Shown here one piece after another: positions 55,781 through 63,955 of a DNA stretch of 64,000 bases. Source of the stretch: Candidatus Daviesbacteria bacterium (GTDB lineage: Bacteria > Patescibacteria > Microgenomatia > Daviesbacterales > UBA10151); NCBI GenBank assembly GCA_016187025.1, contig JACPKM010000001.1, positions 186,001-250,000 on the forward strand, in the 5' to 3' direction. A model generated the notes under the pieces. It searched no databases. It saw only the letters and a program-made list of their open reading frames with translations, and was not told the DNA's origin. The position numbers and the translations under genes were made by a program. How positions within the stretch are numbered: position 1 is the stretch's first letter; every line of letters begins with the position of its first letter.

Positions 55781-58012
55781 CTAAATTCCAACTACCTCAA
55801 AAGTTGATCCTTGGGAGTTTTTAGAAACCTCAATTCTGATTGGAAACTCTTCTTTTAATTCTTCAATATGTGTAATGACTATAATTTTTTCGAAGTCATT
55901 TTTAATAGCATCTAATACTTCCACCAGCCTTGCTCTTCCCGGAGCGTCTTGTGTGCCAAATCCTTCGTCAATTACCAAAAACTGCAATTTTGCTCCAGCC
56001 CGGTGTGTGAGCAGTTTTGAGATGGCAAGACGAATTGCAAAGTTAACCCTAAACTGTTCACCTCCACTAAAATTTTCATAATTTCTTTCGCCCATTTCAT
56101 CAGAGATAACAATATCTAAGGTTTCAACTGTTGCATAAGTTTTGGTGCCATCAATATTTTTGATCTTCGCCTTGGTTTCTTTTTGGGTTTCTAAGGTAAT
56201 TTGCATCCTGCCTTCTGTAAGGCTGGCTAAAAGTTTATTTGCTTCATCCTCAATTTCCGGGATAGCCTGCTCAATAATCATTGCCTGAATTCCTTTTTTA
56301 CCAAAAGCTAAAGCAAGCTCTTCAAAAATATCTTTCTCTTTTTGTAATTTTGTCTTTTCCTCCCGCTTTTTTGTAAATAGCTCCTCCAGCTGAGTTGTTC
56401 GGGAAACAAGTTGTTTCGCCTCCCCGATTCTTCCTCTTATCTCAAGGGCTTTTTGTGACAGCTCATGTTTTTCTTGCTCTTTTGCTTCTAGTTGACTTTT
56501 TACCTCTAGAAGGTCCTGTTCTGCTTTCTCTAAATTTTTTAACTCTTGTTCTGATTTACTGATTTGCTCGGCTTTTGATTTATACATTTTTTGCAAGTCC
56601 AGGAGTGCTTCTTGGTGGGTTTTTACTCCTATTTCTGCCTGTTGAAGCTTGGTATAAAAATTCGTTACTTTTTCCAGCTTTTGAATTTGCTCACTAATTT
56701 CAAAATAACTTTTGGTTTCTTCCTCCAATCTTTTAATTGCTTCCTCTTTTTGAGCAGCTTGGGAATATTCTGGAAGAATAATAGATTGATACTTTCCTAT
56801 TACTATTCCCAGTTTTTTTAGCTCAATTTCATTTTGAGCAATTTGTTTTAAATTTTCATCTAAGATGGTATTTTTCTTTTCTTCGTCTATGGCTTGTCCG
56901 CAAGTGGGACAGAGATCCTTTTTATTTTTTAGATGATCTATTTGTTTTTGTAGCGATTCATTTCTGGTTTGAAATTCTTTAACTTCAATTTCCACTTTAT
57001 TAATGGCTGCAGTCCTTTTTTCTTCTCTGTCTTTGATAACTTTTTGTATTTCTACAAGTTCATCTTTTATCTTAATTAGCTCGCTTCTTTTCTCATCCAA
57101 AACATTTTTTTGAGAAATTAAATCTTGTAGTTTTTGGTAACCTTTTTCAATTGCTTCTTTTTTGTCTAATATGGCTTGAAACTCTTCCTTGGCTTTTTGC
57201 TTAAGCTCCATTTGCAATTTTAAATCGGCAAGTTCTGCTTGAGTATCTAAAAGCTGATTTTTCTTTTCTTGTAAAGATTTCACCTGAATGTTTACTTTTT
57301 GATATCGCTCATCAACAACCTTAATTAACAATTCTAACTCCTTTAGTTGTTTTTCAACTTCTCTTGCTTCTGTCTCAGCCAGTGTTAGAGATTTTTCTCT
57401 ATCTTCTTTTTGAGAAAGTTCCGCCTCTATTTCAAGTATTTGGTAATCCATCAACTGTAATTTAGTTTGTGCTTCTTTGCTTTTTTCTTTGGCTTTTACT
57501 TCTAACCTGTCATAGTGATCAAGACCTAAAATATCAGCCAATATTCTTTTTCTGTCTGTTGGCCCTTTAGTAGTAAACTCATCTGCATGCCCTTGACGAA
57601 GATATGAAGAGTTAGAAAATGTTTCAAAGTTTAAGTGAAGCGTATTGGTGATCTTTTCCTGAGTTGCCTTAATTGTTCCTTCTGTTAAGTTATGGGAATT
57701 GGACCAAAACTCCAGAGCAGTTGATCCGCCGCCTTTTTTGCTTCTTCTCCTCTTCACAGTGTATATATGACCATCCAGCTCAAACGAAAACTCTGTAAAC
57801 ATCTCTGACTGACCAAGGCGTACTAAATCATCTGATGAATCACCAGCCCTGGAGGTTCCCCATAAACACCAGGTAATAGAATCCAACAAAGATGATTTCC
57901 CAGCACCATTTAATCCAGAGATTGCAGCCAGTTTAAACTGGGTGAAATCCAATTCAGGAGGATTTTCTCCGTAGCTAGTAAAGTTAGATAGCTTAAGGTT
58001 TACTGGAATCAT
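55781..58012 (-). CDS. sbcC: Exonuclease subunit SbcC (Rad50-like ATPase)
   Basis: 743 aa, shorter than E. coli SbcC (1048). Walker A GLNGAGKSSLLDSITW (33-48), long coiled coil arms, zinc hook CPTCGQ near 369, ABC signature FSGGEQFRVNFAIRLAIS near 644 and Walker B FLVIDEGFGTQD near 679. With SbcD it processes DNA ends and hairpins. It follows sbcD by 15 bases. Palindrome-cutting activity is notable in a genome with so many small palindromic repeats. Confidence 0.96.
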   Translation of the reverse strand: MIPVNLKLSNFTSYGENPPELDFTQFKLAAISGLNGAGKSSLLDSITWCLWGTSRAGDSSDDLVRLGQSEMFTEFSFELDGHIYTVKRRRSKKGGGSTALEFWSNSHNLTEGTIKATQEKITNTLHLNFETFSNSSYLRQGHADEFTTKGPTDRKRILADILGLDHYDRLEVKAKEKSKEAQTKLQLMDYQILEIEAELSQKEDREKSLTLAETEAREVEKQLKELELLIKVVDERYQKVNIQVKSLQEKKNQLLDTQAELADLKLQMELKQKAKEEFQAILDKKEAIEKGYQKLQDLISQKNVLDEKRSELIKIKDELVEIQKVIKDREEKRTAAINKVEIEVKEFQTRNESLQKQIDHLKNKKDLCPTCGQAIDEEKKNTILDENLKQIAQNEIELKKLGIVIGKYQSIILPEYSQAAQKEEAIKRLEEETKSYFEISEQIQKLEKVTNFYTKLQQAEIGVKTHQEALLDLQKMYKSKAEQISKSEQELKNLEKAEQDLLEVKSQLEAKEQEKHELSQKALEIRGRIGEAKQLVSRTTQLEELFTKKREEKTKLQKEKDIFEELALAFGKKGIQAMIIEQAIPEIEDEANKLLASLTEGRMQITLETQKETKAKIKNIDGTKTYATVETLDIVISDEMGERNYENFSGGEQFRVNFAIRLAISKLLTHRAGAKLQFLVIDEGFGTQDAPGRARLVEVLDAIKNDFEKIIVITHIEELKEEFPIRIEVSKNSQGSTFEVVGI

Positions 58013-58027
58013 AATTTTTAAATTTAT

Positions 58028-59218
58028 CTAATCTAACAGTTGAGCAGCAAACCCCTCTAGCTCTTTTTGCTGATTTAAGGAGTATTTTTTCGTTTCAAAA
58101 TACTTTCGCAGTGCCTGAATTGGCGTTAAAGTCTCGACTTCTGTTGCTCCTTCCAGCCTTTGTCTTTCTTTCCTTTCAATGTTTCTGGAAATACCGGCAA
58201 TAAAATTGGCCTTATGTAATGATTTTTTGATTAAATCCATTTTTATCTCTTTTTCGCACTCTGCAGGAATATTTATAATAACTTTGACAATCTTATCTAC
58301 AATGTCATTTTTCGAGATTTCCGAGACAATGGTTTGGGTGGGGTCCGGATCTTGACCATCTAAATTGATAGTAATTGTCAAAAACTTCCTGGCATTAGTT
58401 GGTATAAACTGAAAGGTTGTGGGTTGTAGGTTCTGCCTGCCGGCAGGCAGGTGGTGGGTTGTAGATATTTCCACTAGACAAATGCCTTTCTCTTCTTTTT
58501 CTTCGCCGAAATCAATCCTTTGTGAGGATCCGGCATAGACAATTAAAGGAATATCAGTAGGTTTTGATAAAACTTGATGTTTATGAATATGACCTAAAGC
58601 CACATAGCTTAACCTTTTGTCTTGGATTAAAGATAAAGGGATGGTGACATCATTTGCAATAGCCATCCCTTTTTCCGATCCATACTGTGCACCCACAACC
58701 TCTGCATGTGATAAAAATATGGCAGGGGAGTCAGGGGTAATTCTTTCATAAAGCAGATTAAGTTTTTCTGCGATCGTCTTATAATTATTTTTATGCAACC
58801 AGGGAAGTGTCACTACTTGTAAAATACCGGATTTAGTAGGAATTTTTAAATATTCAGGAACTCTTGATACCCAAACCTTATCAATTTCTAATGCTGAGTA
58901 GATATCTAGGGTATTGGCTCTACCTTCAGCATTAGGAGTGTCATGGTTTCCTACTACCAAAACAGTAGGAATGTTATTTTTAGCAAGACGCTTAATTCTT
59001 TCTCCAAAACCTCTTTGTTGGGTGGGGTTAGGGTCCCTGGTTTTATATGCATCACCAGCAAATACTACTGCGTCTACCTCTTCTTTTATTGCAGTATCAA
59101 CTATAAAATCAAATGTTTTGAAAAAATCCAGTAATCTTGTTGACAGTCCTGTGTGCGGGTCGAGTTTTGCATAGTTTTCCATACCTATGTGGATGTCTGC
59201 AAAATGGAGAAGCTTCAC
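58028..59218 (-). CDS. sbcD: Exonuclease subunit SbcD (Mre11-like nuclease)
   Basis: 396 aa from GTG at 59218 (VKLLHFADIHIGMENYAKLD). The frame is open to 59329, but the upstream residues are not conserved-like and TGG-TAAAAT (hexamer 59231-59226) lies 7 bases before the GTG. Phosphoesterase motifs: HFADIHIG, VFAGDAYKTRDP, VVGNHDTPNAEGR, FLSHAEVVG and VALGHIHKHQVL. Residues about 250-270 hold a repeat insertion (THHLPAGRQNLQPTT) between nuclease and capping domains. Works with SbcC. Confidence 0.94.
   Translation of the reverse strand: MKLLHFADIHIGMENYAKLDPHTGLSTRLLDFFKTFDFIVDTAIKEEVDAVVFAGDAYKTRDPNPTQQRGFGERIKRLAKNNIPTVLVVGNHDTPNAEGRANTLDIYSALEIDKVWVSRVPEYLKIPTKSGILQVVTLPWLHKNNYKTIAEKLNLLYERITPDSPAIFLSHAEVVGAQYGSEKGMAIANDVTIPLSLIQDKRLSYVALGHIHKHQVLSKPTDIPLIVYAGSSQRIDFGEEKEEKGICLVEISTTHHLPAGRQNLQPTTFQFIPTNARKFLTITINLDGQDPDPTQTIVSEISKNDIVDKIVKVIINIPAECEKEIKMDLIKKSLHKANFIAGISRNIERKERQRLEGATEVETLTPIQALRKYFETKKYSLNQQKELEGFAAQLLD
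58419..58464. repeat. Palindromic repeat insertion inside sbcD (LPAGRQ type)
   Basis: A perfect 14-base palindrome GCCTGCCGGCAGGC (58435-58448) flanked by 11-base direct repeats GTGGGTTGTAG (58419-58429 and 58454-58464). It codes in frame for LPAGRQ. Confidence 0.75.
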
Positions 59219-59394
59219 GCTTTGGATTTTACCACAGCAAGAAATAAATACAGAAGATAGCAGTAATTCTCGAAGACTCAAATTAGTTGTAGGGTAGGGT
59301 CGGGATTTTGAGGAACAACTTAATATCAACTTTACGTGTGAAAGTCTAGTTCCCTTTCCTATATCTCAGCCCTACCCCCAAACCTAATTGTTGA

Positions 59395-59400
59395 TATAAT
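59395..59400 (+). promoter_or_regulatory. -10 candidate for the M24 peptidase gene
   Basis: TATAAT, 35 bases before ATG at 59436. This gene would have a normal leader of about 28 bases, in contrast to most others here. Confidence 0.35.
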
Positions 59401-59435
59401 ACCCTCCATAAATATGTAACAAATAAGAACATTGT

Positions 59436-60575
59436 ATGGGGAATGAAAGAAAAGAAGTGTTAGAAAACAGAATTAAAAAACTGCAGCTGGATTTAGCAGC
59501 TCAGAACTTTGAGGCGGTACTAATATCCTCCGTAGCGCACATAGCTTACCTTACAGGATACGGAAACTTTTCTAAGGAAGAAAGAGATGCCTACCTCTTT
59601 ATAACTCAAAAAGAGGCTTTTATTTTGACTCATTCAATTTATACAGAAGTTATTAAATCTCAAGTGAAACACTTAACACTAGTAGAAATATCAAGAAGAG
59701 AGCCAGTAAGAAAGATTTTAGTAAACCTGCTCAAAAAAAGCTTGTCTCCAAGAAAAGTAGGTAGAAATACCAGATTAGGTATTGAAGAGGATCATCTGAC
59801 AGTAGCCGAATATAGGGCTTTGCAAAAAGAATTTAGAAATATTGATAACTTTGATATGAGTTTGTCTAGAATAGTAAAAAATAACTTGGAAATAGAGAAT
59901 ATAAGGAAAGCTTGTCATCTGGGAGATGAAGCATTTTTGCATGTAATCAAGAAAATAAAACCTGGTATAGCAGAGCTGGAACTGGTCTTTGAGCTGGAAA
60001 ATTATATTAGAAAAAGCAGAGCGGATATATCCTTTAAAACAATTGTAGCTTTTGGTAAAAACTCAGCTTATCCTCATCACCAAGCAGGCTTAACAAAGTT
60101 TGAAAATACTCCAGGCCAAATTATTCTGATGGATTTTGGAGTTAAGTTAAATAGCTATTGCTCTGATATGACAAGAACAGTATTTTTTGGAAAACCTTCT
60201 ACTAAACAGGAAAAGCTTTATGAAACTGTATTAGAGGCACAAAAAAAGGCGGTAGATTTTATAAATTCAAAGATTAAATCAGGTAAGGCTATAAAGTGCG
60301 CAGAAGTAGATAAAATTGCCCGGGGTTTTATAACTCAAAAAGGCTATCCGTCTATCCCGCACTCTCTAGGACATGGGATAGGACTTGAGGTTCATGAGCA
60401 CCCAACCCTTTCACCTAAAAGTAAGGATTATTTACAAGAAGGGATGGTTTTTTCTATAGAGCCCGGGATATATATCCCAAATTTTGGAGGAGTAAGAATA
60501 GAAGATCTATTTGTTTACGAAAGTAACGGACTCATACAAACTACAAAATCTTCTAAAAATTTGACAGTCATTTAG
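59436..60575 (+). CDS. M24-family Xaa-Pro aminopeptidase
   Basis: 379 aa. N-terminal creatinase-like domain (AVLISSVAHIAYLTGYGNFS), then the pita-bread domain with all five metal ligands: D in ILMDFGVKLN, D in YCSDMTRTVFF, H in HSLGHGIGLEVHEHP, E in FSIEPGIYIP and E in GGVRIEDLFVYE. Cleaves N-terminal residues before proline. Monocistronic, converging with a methyltransferase gene. Confidence 0.92.
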   Translation: MGNERKEVLENRIKKLQLDLAAQNFEAVLISSVAHIAYLTGYGNFSKEERDAYLFITQKEAFILTHSIYTEVIKSQVKHLTLVEISRREPVRKILVNLLKKSLSPRKVGRNTRLGIEEDHLTVAEYRALQKEFRNIDNFDMSLSRIVKNNLEIENIRKACHLGDEAFLHVIKKIKPGIAELELVFELENYIRKSRADISFKTIVAFGKNSAYPHHQAGLTKFENTPGQIILMDFGVKLNSYCSDMTRTVFFGKPSTKQEKLYETVLEAQKKAVDFINSKIKSGKAIKCAEVDKIARGFITQKGYPSIPHSLGHGIGLEVHEHPTLSPKSKDYLQEGMVFSIEPGIYIPNFGGVRIEDLFVYESNGLIQTTKSSKNLTVI

Positions 60576-60587
60576 GAGAACAGCTGG

Positions 60588-61133
60588 TCATCTTTGGTAA
60601 AAGTAAAAACTTCCTGCACCTTTAATATCTTTTGATAAATCAAATTCATTGAATAGGTCTAGTTTTTTGTATGGTTTCCAGTTTGTAAAATGAAAAGTTT
60701 GGGTAATCACAATTGCTCTTTTAGGTAATTGGTTTCTAAGCTGTTTTTCAAGGCGGCTTACTCCTTTTGGAAGAAGATAAATATATACAATATCTGCATC
60801 CTGGTAGTTTTTTGAAAATACATTTCCATGCAAGAATCTAGCATTAGATAAATTTAGCTTTTTTGCAACAATCTTTGAATAAACTATTCTCAAAATTGAT
60901 TGTTCAATACCAATACTTTCTGCACCCAGTTTTGCAGCTTCTATAACTACCCTGCCATCACCAGATCCCAGCTCATAGAATTTTTTACCTTTTTTTACAC
61001 CAGCAGTATTTAATATCTTTTTTAGCAGCTCTATTTTAGTTGGAACATATGGAGCATCAGATCCAGCAAACCATGAGATAGCTACCAGGCAACCAACCAA
61101 AAGACCACTTGAGATTGTTAGTATAAGCTCCAT
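60588..61133 (-). CDS. Membrane-anchored SAM-dependent methyltransferase
   Basis: 181 aa. N-terminal membrane segment (LILTISSGLLVGCLVAISWF), then a Rossmann methyltransferase: FYELGSGDGRVVIEAAKLGA (motif I), SIGIEQSILRIVYS (motif II) and DADIVYIYLLPKG. It resembles the small membrane-anchored methyltransferases (ATPSCKMT-like) that may modify a protein lysine; the target is unknown. TAAAAT (61145-61140) lies 6 bases before the ATG and overlaps the femX stop. Confidence 0.8.
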   Translation of the reverse strand: MELILTISSGLLVGCLVAISWFAGSDAPYVPTKIELLKKILNTAGVKKGKKFYELGSGDGRVVIEAAKLGAESIGIEQSILRIVYSKIVAKKLNLSNARFLHGNVFSKNYQDADIVYIYLLPKGVSRLEKQLRNQLPKRAIVITQTFHFTNWKPYKKLDLFNEFDLSKDIKGAGSFYFYQR

Positions 61134-61142
61134 TTTTACATT

Positions 61143-62189
61143 TTATCTACTTAGAAGTTTTAGTAGAAATACCTTAACAGGGGTTAGTTTATCAACAAAA
61201 GTGAATAGCCAATAAAGAGGCCAGTTTAGTACAAGGTCATATGTGCCGATATATTCTACTAACTCTCCACCATAGCCTTGTTTGAAGCGATGAAAGCCAT
61301 ACCAGGGGTCTTTGGAGTCAGCACTCGGGCCCAGTGCTCCCCACATATCAAATTGTTTTAAGTTTAATTTTTTGCCAAGTCTTATTGCTTCCCAAGCTAC
61401 TAAGTTATTTGACATTACTTCTTTATATTCAGTACTTGATCCACCATAGGGATAAAATAATGTATCCTTAAAATTTAATAACATCCAGGCTGTTAAGGGC
61501 TTGTTTTTGTAAAACCCAATCAAAAGCCTTGCCATCCCCGCCTTTTTTAAAGTATCCCAGATTTGTTTGTGATAAGAAGTATTGTGACCATGGTAGTTTT
61601 GCCGTTTTGTAGTATCAAAATATAGTTTTAAATACATATCAAATGCTTTATCATCCATCCGCTCCTCAACTACTACACCGCGTTTTTGGGCCAGTCGGAC
61701 ATTATAGCGGGTTTTTGAATGCAGATTTTTGAATAATTCACCCTCTGTTTTATCAAGGCTTAATACGAAATTATATTTAGTAAAAAGAGGTTTAGGAGAC
61801 TTGATGAATTGAGAATTGACAATGGAAAATTGAGAATTTTGATTTCTTTTTTTGTCCATTGCCCATTGTCTATTGTCCATTTCTATATTTGGTTCAATTT
61901 TAATAAAAGCACAGTTTTTATCCTTGGCAATTTTTATTAATGCATCCGCTAAATCCTTATCAGGAAATGGACCTTTTGGTAAATATCCAACAGACTGGTT
62001 TACAAAGGGAATCTTATGAAAAGTTATCTGAAATGCTTTTACCAATTTTCCATTCCTGGACAGCCCATATCTTTCCAGTGGAGTACCCAAGCTTATTCTA
62101 GCCTCTCCCCATTCCCATGATTGCATAACATGAGTAATAACTAAGTTATAACTTTTTCTATCTTTTTCAGATAAACTTTTTAAATCCAT
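61143..62189 (-). CDS. FemA/FemB/FemX-family peptidyltransferase
   Basis: 348 aa. Double GNAT fold: SWEWGEARISLGTPLERYGL, LSLDKTEGELFKNLHSKTRY then NVRLAQKRGV, and FDMWGALGPSADSKDPWYGF then HRFKQGYGGELVEYIG, all typical of FemX. Adds amino acids from aminoacyl-tRNA to the lipid II peptide stem, making wall cross-bridges. Residues about 103-125 hold a repeat-derived insertion (MDNRQWAMDKKRNQNSQFSI). Preceded by TGA-TATAAT, 6 bases from the ATG. Confidence 0.9.
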   Translation of the reverse strand: MDLKSLSEKDRKSYNLVITHVMQSWEWGEARISLGTPLERYGLSRNGKLVKAFQITFHKIPFVNQSVGYLPKGPFPDKDLADALIKIAKDKNCAFIKIEPNIEMDNRQWAMDKKRNQNSQFSIVNSQFIKSPKPLFTKYNFVLSLDKTEGELFKNLHSKTRYNVRLAQKRGVVVEERMDDKAFDMYLKLYFDTTKRQNYHGHNTSYHKQIWDTLKKAGMARLLIGFYKNKPLTAWMLLNFKDTLFYPYGGSSTEYKEVMSNNLVAWEAIRLGKKLNLKQFDMWGALGPSADSKDPWYGFHRFKQGYGGELVEYIGTYDLVLNWPLYWLFTFVDKLTPVKVFLLKLLSR

Positions 62190-62195
62190 GAAGCT

Positions 62196-62204
62196 ATTAT
62201 ATCA
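62196..62204 (-). promoter_or_regulatory. Extended -10 of femX-like gene, leaderless
   Basis: Minus TGA-TATAAT (hexamer 62201-62196), 6 bases before ATG at 62189. Confidence 0.55.
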
Positions 62205-62232
62205 GTGGGTGAGGTTGGATTAGAATAGTATT

Positions 62233-62958
62233 TTAAAAGATCTTAATATCAGCTTGTTGTTTTAATTCTTGGAACTTTTGGGAAAAGATTTGAGATACTT
62301 TTTGTTGTTTGATTAACTTCTCAGCTTCCACTTTTTGAGTAGCAGATTCACTGGCTGTTAATAGGGCTGAGTTTTGTTCAATAAATTTATCAACTTCTTC
62401 AGCAGACACAGTTGCTTCATTGGCATATAATTTTTCGACTGTTAGCTGAAGTTTAATTTGGTCTTTTAAGCCTTCTTTAGTTAAATTTTGTTGGGTCAGT
62501 AAGCTTTCAAAAGTCTCTTGTCCTCCAACACTTGTAATCAATTCTGAAATTTTGTTGTCTACTTCTTGGGAGGATACAGTGACATTTTGTTTTCTCGCAG
62601 CATCCAAAATAAGTTTTTCATTAATAATCTGGTTTAAAGTTTGGCTTCTATACTGCGCGTTCATTTTATTCAAAAGCTCAAAATTGGTAATTGGGCTACT
62701 ATTGACAGTTCCTGCCACAAACCACTCTTTTTTCCAGAGTCCCAGAATTATCAGCGCCAAAACTACCAAAACTAGATAACCTCTTTTATCCAGCTTAACT
62801 TTTTTTATATTATTTAATCTTTCTAAAATTTGATTGAGGAGGTTTTGACTAGCGTCTTTTTGCGTTAGTTCAGGTTTTGATTGCTTTACAGTTTTTGGTT
62901 TTTGACTTATTTGCGCAGTAGTTGCGTTTGTCTTTGATTTTTGAGTTTTTCTTGCCAT
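62233..62958 (-). CDS. SurA N-terminal-domain protein (foldase-like, no PPIase domain)
   Basis: 241 aa. A Lys/Thr/Gln-rich cytoplasmic tail (about 1-50), one membrane segment (GYLVLVVLALIILGLW), then a SurA_N-like helical domain: GTVNSSPITNFELLNKMNAQ, LNQIINEKLILDAARKQNVT and KEGLKDQIKLQLTVEKLYAN. There is no parvulin domain, so it probably acts as a chaperone for exported proteins rather than an isomerase. The start codons of this gene and the next are divergent, with crossing promoters. Confidence 0.82.
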   Translation of the reverse strand: MARKTQKSKTNATTAQISQKPKTVKQSKPELTQKDASQNLLNQILERLNNIKKVKLDKRGYLVLVVLALIILGLWKKEWFVAGTVNSSPITNFELLNKMNAQYRSQTLNQIINEKLILDAARKQNVTVSSQEVDNKISELITSVGGQETFESLLTQQNLTKEGLKDQIKLQLTVEKLYANEATVSAEEVDKFIEQNSALLTASESATQKVEAEKLIKQQKVSQIFSQKFQELKQQADIKIF

Positions 62959-62965
62959 GTGGCCG

Positions 62966-63010
62966 ATAATAACACAGCAGTTTTTATTAATGCAAGATAT
63001 CAGATATAAT
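62966..63010. promoter_or_regulatory. Divergent leaderless promoters: SurA-N gene (-) and membrane gene (+)
   Basis: Minus: TTGCAT (62995-62990), 18 bases, TATTAT (62971-62966), 7 bases before ATG at 62958. Plus: TATAAT (63005-63010), 6 bases before GTG at 63017. The plus promoter argues for GTG 63017 rather than the upstream ATG at 62957. Confidence 0.55.
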
Positions 63011-63016
63011 AAAATA

Positions 63017-63832
63017 GTGCATTTCTACTTTGCTCAGTGTTATAATCAAAAAGGTTTTGCCCAACCCTTTTTGATTATTGCAGTTTTAATACTTGTGGCT
63101 TTTGGAGTTTACCGATTAACAACTCCTCTTTCTACCTCTAACCCCCCAAGCACCCTAAGCTCCCCAACTGTCCCCGATGTGTCCGAGTTTAATAATTATT
63201 CAAATGAGTCTCTGGGGTTTTTATTTAAGCATGCAAAGAATCTAGCAGTTAAGCAAGACTCAGAGGAAGAATTTAATAAAAGAGAGAATGGGGATTTCAG
63301 GAAAAATTTTAAAGGATATGTGATGTATGAGCCGGCTCAAGTCTTAGGAGCGGTAACTGTGTTAGAAAAGGATAACTCTTTTGATTTAGCGCCGTTTTCT
63401 GTTTGGGTTTTTGACAATTCTGAACAGTTAAATAGCTCTCAATGGTTTGAAAAGTACTGGTTTTATCCTTATCTTTGGGGAGTTTTTTCAGAGCCAGATA
63501 AAGGCCATATCAGGCCTGAAAAAGAGGCTACAGTATCCGGACAAACTGTTAAATATTCAGTAGTTTCATATCAGCCCGGTTCCCCGAAATATATCTTGAT
63601 TTCACAAAACCAACGGATATATTTGCTAAGGGTGGTAGGTGGTGAGGGAGAGAAGATTTTACAAAGCTTTAAATTTGGGGGGAGTCAAGATAAGACTGCT
63701 TATACCTGTCCACAGAATGGTTGGGAAAATTGTATGCCCGTTTTGACGCCTGAAAGTCAAAAGCAGTGTAGTGAAGAAGCTTTGAGTTGGAAAAAAATAA
63801 ACTGTTCTAATTTCAAAGGGGCGGCTTATTAG
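63017..63832 (+). CDS. Anchored extracellular protein, unknown function
   Basis: About 271 aa from GTG at 63017 (an in-frame ATG at 62957 would overlap the divergent SurA-N gene). The short tail CYNQKGFAQPFLIIAVLILV leads into one membrane segment; an N-terminal Lys-Gly-Phe-Ala-x-x-hydrophobic motif like this recurs in CPR surface proteins. The outer domain (LGAVTVLEKDNSFDLAPFSV; YSVVSYQPGSPKYILISQNQ) is not recognised. The end has four Cys (YTCPQNGWENCMP; QKQCSEEAL; KINCSNF), likely two disulfides. Confidence 0.7.
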   Translation: MHFYFAQCYNQKGFAQPFLIIAVLILVAFGVYRLTTPLSTSNPPSTLSSPTVPDVSEFNNYSNESLGFLFKHAKNLAVKQDSEEEFNKRENGDFRKNFKGYVMYEPAQVLGAVTVLEKDNSFDLAPFSVWVFDNSEQLNSSQWFEKYWFYPYLWGVFSEPDKGHIRPEKEATVSGQTVKYSVVSYQPGSPKYILISQNQRIYLLRVVGGEGEKILQSFKFGGSQDKTAYTCPQNGWENCMPVLTPESQKQCSEEALSWKKINCSNFKGAAY

Positions 63833-63840
63833 ATGTTATA

Positions 63841-63936
63841 ATGATAATAACAACAGTTGGTGGAGCATATTATTTTTGTAAATCCCAAGCCACAAAACCT
63901 CAGTCACAAAACCCTGAATTTGTAGGCTGGTATTGA
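63841..63936 (+). other. Possible 31-aa ORF or truncated membrane peptide
   Basis: ATG at 63841 opens MIITTVGGAYYFCKSQATKP and ends at TGA 63936. The start looks like the end of a membrane segment followed by a Gln/Pro-rich linker. It could be the remainder of a truncated envelope gene. Coding status is uncertain. Confidence 0.2.
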
Positions 63937-63939
63937 AGG

Positions 63940-63948
63940 TGCTATACT
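63940..63948 (+). promoter_or_regulatory. Extended -10 before the last partial gene
   Basis: TGC-TATACT (hexamer 63943-63948), 7 bases before ATG at 63956. Confidence 0.5.
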
Positions 63949-63955
63949 TCATAGC

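Noticed and set aside
59219..59329. N-terminal extension of SbcD
   Set aside because: The 37 extra residues are not SbcD-like, while GTG at 59218 matches the conserved start and is preceded by an extended -10.
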